Assembly: GCA_003021235.1 (NCBI GenBank)
Contig: PXQR01000142.1
Span: forward strand, 49,908 to 111,889
Direction: 5' to 3'
Length of the DNA stretch: 61,982 nt
DNA from: Halobacteriales archaeon QH_6_64_20
GTDB taxonomy: Archaea; Halobacteriota; Halobacteria; Halobacteriales; Halococcaceae
Position numbers and translations under genes: made by a program. This document shows, piece by piece, positions 26,119 to 37,677 of the stretch. The notes under the pieces are model-generated. The model saw only the letters and a list, made by a program, of their open reading frames with translations. It had not been told where the DNA came from and ran no database searches. The stretch's first letter is position 1, and the number at the start of each line of letters is the position of its first letter.

Positions 26119-27746
26119 ATGACTGACGACACACGAAGCCGATTCGATCGACGACACGTTCTCAAGGGCATCGGCGCTGCTGGGGTCGCCGGACTCGCCG
26201 GATGTAGCGGCGGCGGTGGTGGCGGCGGTGGTGCCACTACCGATAGCGGCGGTGGCGGGACCGAAAGCGGCGGCGGTAGTTCACAGACACAACAGAGCCA
26301 ACAGACCCAGGAGAGCAGTGCCGGCGGGGGCGGGAAGCTCAAGATGGCACAGGTCAAGAGCCCGATCGAGTTCGACCCGATCGTGCTCAACGACGTGCCC
26401 TCCGCTCAGATCGCCTCGCAGATCTTCCAGGGGATGTACACCTACGACGAGAGTACCGGTCTCGTCCCGGAACTCGCCGCGAGCGAGGCCGAAGTCTCGA
26501 ACAACGGCCAGCGCTACGTGCTCGAACTTAAGGAGGAAGCCACGTTCCAGAACGGCGATCCGGTCACCGCAGAGGACGTCAAATACACCCTCGAAGCTCC
26601 GGTGGCCGAAGAGACCGAGAACGCAAGCGAACTGAACATGATCGATACGATCCAGGCGATGGACGAGCGGACCGTCCAGATCGATCTCCAGTTCCCCTAC
26701 GCCGCGTTCCCGAACGCGCTCACGTTCGGTATCGTCCCGAAGAGCGTCCGCGAACAGGACAAGGAGGCGTTCAACACTAACAGCCCAGTCGGATCGGGCC
26801 CGTTCCAGTTCGATGAGTCGAGATGGTCCCGGTCGAGGAGGCGACGACGCGGATCACCACCCTCCAGAACGGCGAGAACGATGTCATTGAGGAGATCCCG
26901 CCGAAACTCTACTCGACGGTCCGCAACCAGCAGAACACCGCGATCGAGGAAGTCCCGGGAATCGGGTACTTCTACCTTGCGATGAACTGCAAGGAGGGGC
27001 CGACGGCCGACGCAAAGGCCCGCGAAGCAGTCGACTACTGCTTCAACATGGACCAGGCGGTCTCGAACTTCGTCGAGCCGACCGGGCTCCGCCAGTACAG
27101 CCCGCTTCCCAAATCCGTCGCCGAGGACTGGGGAATGCCGCTCGACGAGTGGCAGGGGATCCCCCACGAGAAGGATTTAGACGAGGCACAGCGACTGTTC
27201 GACGAGGCGGACGTTCCCTCGGACTACCAGTGGCAGATCATCGTCCCGCCGGACGACAAGCGCGAACAGATCGGCGTGACGGTCGCCAACGGCTTGGAGG
27301 AAGCCGGCTTCAATGCGAACGTCCAGCGCCTCGACTGGGGGGCCTTTCTCGAGAAGTACATCTCCGGCAGCGAGGACGACTACAACATGTACACGCTCGG
27401 GTGGTCCGGGACCCCCGATCCCGATTCGTTCACGTACTTCCTGCTCGCCCGCACCGACGACGTTCTCGGGGTGACCAACGGGACCTTCTACGGGGCGAAC
27501 AGCGAACGGGGCAAGCAGGCCGTCCAGAAGTTCGTTGACGCGCGACAGGTGACTGACCGCGACCAGCGCAAGCAACTCTACACCGAGGGGATCACGACCG
27601 TCTTAGAGGACCGCGCGCACCTGCCGGCGTACAACCTGAAGAACAGCTTCGGGGTCAGAGGCTACGTCGACGACTTCGTGTCCCACCCGGTCTCGCCGGG
27701 CTTCCGGCTCGTGAGCGACTTCAACAACGTCTCGACCAACGAGTAG
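26119..27746 (+). pseudogene. ABC peptide-type substrate-binding protein, broken by deletion/frameshift
   Basis: The first frame (26119 to about 26820) encodes a Tat lipoprotein: DRRHVLKGIGAAGVAGLAGC signal with lipobox, a Gly/Ser/Gln linker, then the SBP_bac_5 fold up to VGSGPFQFDE. The second frame (from about 26819 to 27746) resumes with EMVPVEEATTRITTLQNGEN and runs to the normal end. Compared with the family, the tryptophan/tyrosine-rich block that should follow GPFQ is missing, and the frame changes at the join (26815-26824). As it stands no full protein can be made. The downstream permease and ATPase genes are intact. A sequencing or assembly error is possible. Confidence 0.8.
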
Positions 27747-27949
27747 ACGAGTAGACCGACACGCAGTCGATCCCCGCGTTCCCACACCCCGGCGTTCCGA
27801 CGACCCGACATCGGCCCGCTTTACGTACTCCAGATGCGACGTAGCACACCGATCGAACCGGTCGAACCAGCCGAACCGTGCCGGCTCCGGCACACGGAGC
27901 GACGTCACCGTCGAACCAGCGAGCCGTCCGCCCGATCGAGGTATCGACG

Positions 27950-28948
27950 ATGGGGCTGATGCGGTACACCGCTCGTCGGTTGGCACAGGCGGTGCCGGTA
28001 GTTATGGGCATCACGCTCATTACCTTCCTGTTGACCGACGCGATCCCAGGCGATCCCGTCTCGATCATGCTCGGTCCGTCGCCGAGCGCACAACAGGCCG
28101 CGGCCATCCGTGCGCAGTTCGGCCTCGACCGGCCGCTGTACGTTCGCTATTTCAACTACCTGCTCTCGGTGCTACAGGGTGACCTCGGCCAGAGTCTATA
28201 CTACGGAGTGCCCGTGACCCGGAAGATCGCCGAACGACTGCCCGTGACGATACTGTTGTTGGCGTCGAGTTTCGCCTTTGCGATCGCCGCCGCGGTCCCC
28301 TTGGGAATCATCTCCGCGAAACGCCGGAACAAGCCGACCGATCACGTCTCCCGTGTCGTCGCGCTCGTCGGCGTCTCGACGCCCTCGTTTTGGATCGGGT
28401 TGATGTTGATCATTATCTTCGCCTATCAGGTCCAGTGGTTCCCCGCGACGAGTCTCGTGCTTCCCTGGGCACCGGTGAGCGCGGTCGACGGGGCGTCTTC
28501 GAGAATCGACGTGCTCGTGATCGCGGCCAAACACCTGACCTTACCCACCCTATCGCTCGGGACGCTTCAGATGGCGGCGATCACCCGTATCGAGCGCTCC
28601 TCGATGCTGGAAGTGCTTTCGGCCGAATACGTCAAACTCGCACGTGCCTATGGAGTGCCCGAAACGACGATCCTGCGCCGACACGCCTTTCGCAACGCCC
28701 AATTGCCGGTGATCACGATCGTCGGGCTCCAGCTCACGACCGCCATCGGCGGCGCGGTACTCACCGAGACGGTCTTCTCGATCAGCGGGATGGGCACGCT
28801 GATCCTCACGGCGATCGTAAACCAGGACTTCCAGCTCGTCATGGGCACGACGCTCGTGCTCGGACTGGTGTTCGTGGTCGGCGTCGTCGTCACCGATATC
28901 TCGTATGCGTACGTCGATCCACGGGTCTCCTATGGCGAGGGCGAGTGA
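27950..28948 (+). CDS. ABC transporter permease, DppB type
   Basis: A 332-residue membrane protein with six transmembrane segments. It forms one half of the channel of a peptide/oligosaccharide-type importer. The start is MGLMRYTARRLAQAVPVVMG. The long GDPVSIMLGPSPSAQQ loop and the EAA loop (EYVKLARAYGVPETTILRRHAFRNAQLP, split here by family numbering at about 225-252) contact the ATPase. The ATG at 27950 begins the first helix. It is second in the operon. Confidence 0.9.
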   Translation: MGLMRYTARRLAQAVPVVMGITLITFLLTDAIPGDPVSIMLGPSPSAQQAAAIRAQFGLDRPLYVRYFNYLLSVLQGDLGQSLYYGVPVTRKIAERLPVTILLLASSFAFAIAAAVPLGIISAKRRNKPTDHVSRVVALVGVSTPSFWIGLMLIIIFAYQVQWFPATSLVLPWAPVSAVDGASSRIDVLVIAAKHLTLPTLSLGTLQMAAITRIERSSMLEVLSAEYVKLARAYGVPETTILRRHAFRNAQLPVITIVGLQLTTAIGGAVLTETVFSISGMGTLILTAIVNQDFQLVMGTTLVLGLVFVVGVVVTDISYAYVDPRVSYGEGE

Positions 28949-28983
28949 GGAAAAGGAGGAAACACCGACACCACTACACCACT

Positions 28984-30024
28984 ATGGCAACGAGAGACGC
29001 TGACTCGACCAGAATCGACGTACTCGAAGGCGATCGAGAGGGAGACGAAAGCGGCGAGGCCGCCGAAGCGAACGTCGGGTGGCGCTATACCCTGATACAG
29101 GTCAGGCGCGACCCGACCGCGCTAGTGGGACTCGCGATCATCGCCTTCATGGGCGTGATCGCCCTCATTGCGACGATCGACGCCGTCGTGTTCGGGTACC
29201 TCGCACAGTACAGCTTCTTTTCGAACCTCGGGGTCGAGCAGTACTGGTTCGCGCGGACCTACTGGGTCAACCCGGCGATCGATCCGGCGAACCCCACACC
29301 CTTACTGCCGCCGGTCGGGTTCGAGAACACCTTCGGACAGGGTACCTGGGCACACCCGTTGGGAACCGACGCTCGTGGCCGAGACATCCTCGTCCGGCTG
29401 TTCTACGGGACGCGCATCGCCATGACCGTCGCCGTCGTCTCGACCGTCCTCGCGCTCGTCGGCGGGACGATCGTCGGGAGCGTGGCGGGCTACTATGGTG
29501 GTTGGACCGACGACGTACTCATGCGCGCCTCGGAGACGATATTTGCGATTCCCTTCCTGATCCTCGTGATCGCGTTTATGACCGCGTTCGGCCGCGATCT
29601 GACCTTCGCGATGGTCGGGGTCGGCATTGCGACGATTCCCACCTTCGCCCGGCTCATCCGCTCGCGGGTGCTGTCGGTGCGCGAGGAGGACTACGTCGAA
29701 GCCGCCCGCGCGGCGGGGCTCAAGGACCGCGATATCATCTTCCGCCACGTCGTCCCCAACAGCTTCGCGCCCGTACTCGTCCAGGCAACCCTCCAGGTGG
29801 GGATCAACATCATCATCGTCGCCGGACTGTCCTTCTTGGGGTTCGGCGCGCAGCCACCGACCCCCTCCTGGGGACAGATGCTCGCCTCGTCGCGCGGGTA
29901 TCTGTTGCCGAACCCGTGGTACAGCATCTGGCCGGGGCTCGCGATCTTAGTGACCGTCGTCGGGTTCAACCTCTTCGGCGATGGGCTTCGTGACGCCCTC
30001 GACCCACGCATTTCCAACCAATGA
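28984..30024 (+). CDS. ABC transporter permease, DppC type
   Basis: A 346-residue partner permease with a cytosolic acidic N-terminus (about 30 residues) and six membrane segments. The first extracytoplasmic loop is long and carries the HPLGTDARGRDILVRLFYG motif of DppC proteins. The EAA loop is EEDYVEAARAAGLKDRDIIF, and the end is FNLFGDGLRDALDPR. It lies 35 nt after the DppB gene and is clearly co-transcribed. Confidence 0.92.
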   Translation: MATRDADSTRIDVLEGDREGDESGEAAEANVGWRYTLIQVRRDPTALVGLAIIAFMGVIALIATIDAVVFGYLAQYSFFSNLGVEQYWFARTYWVNPAIDPANPTPLLPPVGFENTFGQGTWAHPLGTDARGRDILVRLFYGTRIAMTVAVVSTVLALVGGTIVGSVAGYYGGWTDDVLMRASETIFAIPFLILVIAFMTAFGRDLTFAMVGVGIATIPTFARLIRSRVLSVREEDYVEAARAAGLKDRDIIFRHVVPNSFAPVLVQATLQVGINIIIVAGLSFLGFGAQPPTPSWGQMLASSRGYLLPNPWYSIWPGLAILVTVVGFNLFGDGLRDALDPRISNQ

Positions 30025-30109
30025 CCGACCGCCACAGCTACATCCGCACGACACCGACATCCGAGATGGATCCGATAGGTAAACGCCGATACCGACACCA
30101 CCGATCACG

Positions 30110-32611
<2,502 letters not shown>

Positions 32612-32759
32612 ATCGCTACGGACACTCGGATCGGCCTCACGACTCCTCCTTTCCGTTGCGCTCCTGTCGTGCCCTCACCGTGAGTATCGGCGGAAACCGT
32701 GTGTACTGCTATCCCGTCAGTACGTTCGTATCGTGGTGTCGTCTACCGCGGCCACGACC

Positions 32760-32912
32760 ATGGTCTACGAGCGCTGTCCGTTCTGCGAGCGGGTGTTCGG
32801 CGTGGCCGACGACGAGGCGCGCCTGCGGTCTCATGCCCGCGTCGCACACGCCGACCCGGAACGCGAGGGACGGTATCGCGGAGGCCGATCGCTACGACCG
32901 AACGCCGGGTAG
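32760..32912 (+). CDS. Small C2H2-type zinc-finger protein
   Basis: A 50-residue protein with CPFC near the N-terminus and HARVAH some 15 residues later, a CxxC...HxxxxH finger typical of tiny haloarchaeal proteins. The tail after residue 37 is basic and probably disordered. A second frame immediately downstream reads as a very acidic Asp/Asn/Gly stretch, so the gene may once have been longer. Start ATG at 32760. Moderate confidence. Confidence 0.55.
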   Translation: MVYERCPFCERVFGVADDEARLRSHARVAHADPEREGRYRGGRSLRPNAG

Positions 32913-33129
32913 CGGGGATCGGACGAACGAAAGCAACGAGAGTGACGACAGCGATGACAACGGCGGCGACGATGGCGACGGTGGCAACGACGGCACCCGC
33001 GACGGCGACGACACGTCCTCGAAGACGATAGCGAGACGGCGACAGCCGTCGTTCGATGCCGTCCGCTCTCGTGATTTCGCTGACCGCGACGGCGTTCGGG
33101 ACATGCAACGCCCCTGTCGTTTCGGAGGG

Positions 33130-33137
33130 TTTATATT
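33130..33137 (+). promoter_or_regulatory. TATA box for the 33160 gene
   Basis: TTTATATT lies 23-30 nt before the ATG at 33160, which implies a leaderless transcript and supports that start. Confidence 0.65.
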
Positions 33138-33159
33138 GGATGTTAGTCAATGTCACAAC

Positions 33160-33330
33160 ATGGTGCCGAACACGGCCGCGGCGTCGGATCCGGCAGGGGA
33201 CGGTGAGGTGATGGTCTCGGTGGACGGCAGCGGTGCGGCCGCGCGGGTCGTCATCGCCGATATCTCGCGGGACGGCGCATGGGTGTCGTTCCCGCTCGCC
33301 GAGGCGGCCGCGATTACCGAGTGGCGCTAG
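33160..33330 (+). CDS. Small conserved haloarchaeal protein (56 residues)
   Basis: The sequence runs from MVPNTAAASDPAGDGEVM to FPLAEAAAITEWR. It resembles a family of short haloarchaeal proteins with a single beta-rich unit (VVIADISRDGAWVSFPL). No motif for catalysis or metal. A strong TATA box and a 3'-end stem module right after the stop (33340-33404) frame it as a real transcription unit. An internal ATG at 33211 is a weaker alternative start. Confidence 0.65.
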   Translation: MVPNTAAASDPAGDGEVMVSVDGSGAAARVVIADISRDGAWVSFPLAEAAAITEWR

Positions 33331-33753
33331 GAACGCACCTTTTTGCTGAGCCCGCAGTGAGTGAACGAGCAACGCGAGTGAGCGAACGAGGACCTCAGCA
33401 AAAATCTGCACCAAAAACACTCGCTCGTCGCATAGCGACTCGCTCGCGCGAGCTACAGGGCCGCCACGCGACCGCCTGTCGGTTGGTTCCCCTAATGGCG
33501 CGCCGTCGTCGTCAGTTGGTCAGGTGACGACGTGCTATCGGGGTCGGTCGATGGAGTTTCGTCGCGCCGCGGTAGCGGCGGTGGAATGCAGCAGGGATTT
33601 TTTACCGAAGCCGCTCACCCCTCGGAGTATGTATCGTCGCGCCGTCGTAAGCGAACGGAAGGACCCTCTCGACTCGAAACGAAGTGTGCGAGCGGCTGTC
33701 GATCGAGGGAGTACCGAGGGCTACGAGCGACGAACGACGACCGTGCGCCAGTC
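33331..33753. other. Intergenic region before the polymerase gene
   Basis: 423 bases holding the 3'-end module at 33340-33424 and GAGTGAGCGAACGAG-type low-complexity DNA. The polymerase frame is open back to 33532, but that part has no conservation. GGGATTTTTTACC near 33595-33606 may belong to its promoter. Confidence 0.5.
33340..33404 (+). terminator. Inverted-repeat 3'-end module
   Basis: TTTTTGCTGAG (33340-33350) and CTCAGCAAAAA (33394-33404) are an exact 11-bp inverted repeat. They enclose a GAGTGAAC/GAGCGAAC-rich loop and are followed by ATCTGCACCAAAAACACTCGCTCG. The arrangement matches the sequence after aCPSF1. A role in transcript ends is inference. Confidence 0.55.
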
Positions 33754-36700
33754 GTGAGCGACGCCGAAGCGGGCGAGAACGTCGAGTTGCGCCCGGCGGA
33801 CGAGCGCTACTTCCGAAGCATCGAGACCCGACTGGACGAGGCGATCGCGGTCGCCGAGCGTGCCAAACGAGGAAGCGACGATCCGTCCCCCGAGGTCGAG
33901 ATCCCGGTCGCGAAGGACATGGCCGATCGGGTAGAGAACCTCTTGGGGATCGAGGGGGTCGCCGCGCGAGTGCGCGAACTCGAAGACGAGATGAGCCGCG
34001 AGGCCGCGGCCCTCGAACTCGCCCGGGACTTCGCGGAAGGGCGGGTCGGCGACTACGAGACCCGCGCGGGCAAGATCGAGGATGCGGTCCGCACGGCGGT
34101 TGCGTTGCTCACCGAGGGTGTGGTCGCCGCGCCGATCGAAGGCATCGACGGCGTCGAGTTCGTCGATACTGGAGACTCGGAGTTCGTCCGGGTCTACTAC
34201 GCGGGACCGATCCGCTCGGCGGGCGGCACCGCCCAGGCCCTGTCGGTGCTCGTCGCCGATTACGTTCGTACCCTCTTAGGACTCGACGCCTACGAACCCC
34301 GTTCGGACGAGATCGAGCGCTACGCCGAGGAAGTAGAGCTGTACGACTCGACCACTGGCCTCCAGTACGCCCCGAAGAAAGAGGAAACCAGGTTCGTCGC
34401 CCGGCACTGTCCGGTGATGCTAGACGGCGAGGCGACCGGCGACGAGGAGGTTTCGGGCTATCGCGACTTGGAACGCGTAGCGACGAACAAGCCTCGCGGT
34501 GGGATGTGCCTCGTGCTCGCCGAAGGCATCGCTCAGAAAGCGCCGAAGATCGAGCGCTACACTACCCAGCTCGACGACCTCGATTGGCCCTGGCTCGACG
34601 ACCTCATCGCGGGTACGATCGGCGACGACGCGGACGAAAGCGAGACTGAGGTAGCCGAGAGCGCCGACGAGGACGGAAGCGAGGACCGGGACGGGGACCG
34701 TGACGACGAGCACGACACTGGCGAGGCGAGCAACGCGGACGGGGGCGACGGCGACGTGGACGGGGACGAACCCGACGAACCGAGGGACGCACCCAGGCCC
34801 GAACCCTCGGAGAAGTATCTCAGGGATCTGATCGCCGGCCGGCCGGTCTTCGGCCATCCCTCCGAACCGGGTGGCTTCCGTCTGCGCTACGGGCGCGCGC
34901 GAAATCACGGGTTCGCCACCGCGGGCGTCCACCCCGCAACGATGCATCTCGTCGATGACTTCCTTGCGACCGGCACCCAGATCAAAACCGAACGCCCGGG
35001 GAAAGCAGCCGGCGTGGTTCCGGTCGACTCGATCGAAGGACCGACGGTGAGGCTCGCGAACGGCGACGTCCGCCGGATCGACGGCCCTGAAGAAGCCCTC
35101 GAAGTCAGGAACGGCGTCGAAGCGATCCTCGATCTCGGGGAGTATCTCGTGAACTACGGCGAGTTCCTGGAGAACAACCACCCGCTCGCGCCGGCGTCCT
35201 ACACCGTCGAGTGGTGGCTGCAGGACTTCGAACGGGCGGGCGGGGACGCACAGGCCATCGAGGATTCGGCACGGATCGATGTCGCCGACCCCGGCGCACG
35301 ATGGGCGATCGAGACGGCGATCGAGTACGACGCGCCATTGCACCCGGCCTATACCTACCTCTGGCACGACCTCTCGGTACCCGCGTTCGAAACCCTCCGG
35401 GAAGCCGTCGGGGCAGGCGACCTATCGGACCGGCTGTACGTCGAAGACACGTCGGAGGTACGCGCCGCGCTCGAAACCCTGCTCGTCCCTCACACGCAGG
35501 GCGTCGAGCGATCCGAGACCCAAGAGGCGAGCAACGAACGTTCCGAGACGTGGATCACGATCCCCGAGGGACCGGCCCTGGCGCTCCGAGCGTCGCTGGG
35601 GTTCGACGTGAGCACCGAAGACGGCGCGGACGAGAACCGTGACGAAGAACAGTCGATCGATGCCGGAGCGCTGGCAGCCGACGGCGGTGGCGGCCTCTCG
35701 GCCGTCGCTCGCGAGCACAAGGGGGCGATGAAGGCGGTTAACGAGACCGCACCCTTCCGGGTACAGGAACGCGCCCTGACGCGTATCGGCAATCGGATGG
35801 GCAGGCCCGAAAAGTCCGAGGAACGCGAACTGAGTCCCGCGGTACACACTCTGTTCCCGATTCGCGAGGCTGGCGGCAACCAGCGCGACGTCGCGAAGGC
35901 CGCCGACCACACCGCAGAACGCGGCGCGAAACCGGGCGAGATCGACGTCCAACTCGGCCGGCGGGAGTGTCCCGACTGTGGGGCCGAGACCTTCCGCGCG
36001 CGCTGTCCCGACACCGACTGTAGCGGCCGCACGGTATCGACGTACGAGTGTCCCGACTGCGAGATCTCCGTTACGCCGGACGAAAGCGGAGCCGTGACCT
36101 GCCCGCGCTGTGGCGAGGAGGCGAGTTCGACGGCGTGGCAAACCCTCGATCTGAAACGCGAATACCGTGAGGCGCTGGAGGCAGTCGGCGAGCGCGAGAG
36201 CGCCTTTCCGATCCTCAAAGGGGTAAAGGGGCTTACCTCCACGCACAAGACCCCCGAACCGATCGGGAAGGGGATCTTGCGCTCGAAACACGGGGTTTCG
36301 GCGTTCAAGGACGGTACTGTCCGGTATGACATGACCGACCTCCCGGTGACGAGCGTCCGGCCCGCGGAACTCGACGTTTCGGTGGACGAGTTCCGTCGGC
36401 TGGGTTACACCCAAGACGTCTTGGGGGACGCCCTCCGCCACGACGACCAGCTCGTCGAACTGCGAGTACAGGACGTCGTTCTGTCGGACGGTGCCGCCGA
36501 ACACCTGCTCAAGACCGGGGCGTTCGTCGACGACCTGCTCGAACGCTACTACGACGCCGAGCCCTTCTACGGGTTCACGGAGCGCGACGACTTGGTGGGC
36601 GAACTCGTCTTTGGGATGGCTCCCCATACGTCGGCGGCGGTCGTCGGCCGGGTCGTCGGCTTTACGAGCGCGGCGGTTGGCTACGCCCATCCGTACTTTC

Positions 36701-37467
36701 ACGCCGCAAAGCGTCGGAACTGCGACGGAGACGAGGATTGCGTGATGTTGCTCATGGACGGCTTACTCAACTTCAGTAAGTCCTTTCTGCCCGACAGGCG
36801 CGGCGGGCGGATGGACGCGCCCCTGGTGATGTCCTCGCGCATCGACCCGGCCGAGATCGACGACGAGGCCCACAACATGGATGTCGTCGACTCCTACCCG
36901 CGCGAGTTCTACGAGGCGACGAGGGAGATGGCCGATCCCGGCGACGTCGACATCACGGTCGCCGCCGAAAGCGTCGGCACCGCAGGCCAGTACGCCGGCT
37001 TTCGCCACACCCACGATACCTCCGACATCGCGCTCGGGCCGGCGCTGTCGGCGTACAAGACGCTCGGATCGATGTTAGAGAAGACGAACGCCCAGCTCGG
37101 GTTCGCCCGGAAGGCACGCGCGGTCGACGAGACCGACGTCGCCGAACGCATCATCGAGTACCACTTCCTGCCCGACCTGATCGGCAACCTGCGGGCGTTC
37201 TCGCGCCAGGAGACGCGCTGTCTGGGCTGTGGCCGGAAGTACAGGCGAGTCCCGCTGTCGGGCTCGTGTCGGGAGTGTGGCGGCCGCGTGAACCTCACCG
37301 TCCACCAGGGATCGGTCGAAAAGTACATCGAAACCGCGACGACTGTCGCCGAGGAGTACGACTGTCGGCCCTATACGAAACAGCGCCTCGCGCTCCTCGA
37401 ACGCGACATCGAGAGCGTCTTCGAGGACGATACGAACAAACAGTCGGGCATCGCGGATTTCATGTAA
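33754..37467 (+). CDS. polC: DNA polymerase D large subunit (DP2)
   Basis: 1237 residues; the catalytic subunit of the archaeal replicative polymerase PolD. The N-terminal GPIRSAGGTAQALSVLVADYVR block and VATNKPRGGMCLVLAEGI are diagnostic. An acidic, probably disordered insert spans about 290-350. Cys-rich zinc sites lie at about 738-790 and 1156-1177. The catalytic Asp pair is in NCDGDEDC (D993, D995). The C-terminal QSGIADFM is a PCNA-binding PIP box. The usual intein site at DGDED/C is empty. The GTG at 33754 is chosen because conservation begins at DERYFRSIETRLDEA; the longer reading is unconserved. DP1 is not in this window. Confidence 0.95.
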   Translation: MSDAEAGENVELRPADERYFRSIETRLDEAIAVAERAKRGSDDPSPEVEIPVAKDMADRVENLLGIEGVAARVRELEDEMSREAAALELARDFAEGRVGDYETRAGKIEDAVRTAVALLTEGVVAAPIEGIDGVEFVDTGDSEFVRVYYAGPIRSAGGTAQALSVLVADYVRTLLGLDAYEPRSDEIERYAEEVELYDSTTGLQYAPKKEETRFVARHCPVMLDGEATGDEEVSGYRDLERVATNKPRGGMCLVLAEGIAQKAPKIERYTTQLDDLDWPWLDDLIAGTIGDDADESETEVAESADEDGSEDRDGDRDDEHDTGEASNADGGDGDVDGDEPDEPRDAPRPEPSEKYLRDLIAGRPVFGHPSEPGGFRLRYGRARNHGFATAGVHPATMHLVDDFLATGTQIKTERPGKAAGVVPVDSIEGPTVRLANGDVRRIDGPEEALEVRNGVEAILDLGEYLVNYGEFLENNHPLAPASYTVEWWLQDFERAGGDAQAIEDSARIDVADPGARWAIETAIEYDAPLHPAYTYLWHDLSVPAFETLREAVGAGDLSDRLYVEDTSEVRAALETLLVPHTQGVERSETQEASNERSETWITIPEGPALALRASLGFDVSTEDGADENRDEEQSIDAGALAADGGGGLSAVAREHKGAMKAVNETAPFRVQERALTRIGNRMGRPEKSEERELSPAVHTLFPIREAGGNQRDVAKAADHTAERGAKPGEIDVQLGRRECPDCGAETFRARCPDTDCSGRTVSTYECPDCEISVTPDESGAVTCPRCGEEASSTAWQTLDLKREYREALEAVGERESAFPILKGVKGLTSTHKTPEPIGKGILRSKHGVSAFKDGTVRYDMTDLPVTSVRPAELDVSVDEFRRLGYTQDVLGDALRHDDQLVELRVQDVVLSDGAAEHLLKTGAFVDDLLERYYDAEPFYGFTERDDLVGELVFGMAPHTSAAVVGRVVGFTSAAVGYAHPYFHAAKRRNCDGDEDCVMLLMDGLLNFSKSFLPDRRGGRMDAPLVMSSRIDPAEIDDEAHNMDVVDSYPREFYEATREMADPGDVDITVAAESVGTAGQYAGFRHTHDTSDIALGPALSAYKTLGSMLEKTNAQLGFARKARAVDETDVAERIIEYHFLPDLIGNLRAFSRQETRCLGCGRKYRRVPLSGSCRECGGRVNLTVHQGSVEKYIETATTVAEEYDCRPYTKQRLALLERDIESVFEDDTNKQSGIADFM

Positions 37468-37475
37468 ACACCCAC

Positions 37476-37567
37476 TTTTTTACTCGTCGGGTGTCCTCGC
37501 TCCCTCCCTCCGGTCGGTCGCTGCGGGCACCGCTCCTCGCAAAAAACCTGGATTAAAAAAGCCACGA
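37476..37567 (+). terminator. Terminator region between convergent genes
   Basis: T6 at 37476-37481 follows the polymerase stop by few bases, typical of archaeal termination. It is followed by a C+G-rich stretch and CTCGCAAAAAACCTGGATTAAAAAAGCC (37534-37562), a looser copy of the 3'-end module. The opposite-strand sulfatase-like gene ends about 110 bases further on, so the region can serve both. Confidence 0.55.
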
Positions 37568-37677
37568 CACTCGCTCACCTGGCGCTTCGCTCGGTCACGG
37601 GGAACCGCTCGCTCGCTGTCAAGGACGGCTCGCTCGCGGATACTGGTTTTTGACTGCTGTCGAAGTAAGAGGCGAAG

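Noticed and set aside
32913-33159. Acidic open frame (Asp/Asn/Gly-rich) after the zinc-finger gene
   Set aside because: It could be a lost extension of the zinc-finger protein, but no start or conserved motif is visible and the stretch is low-complexity.
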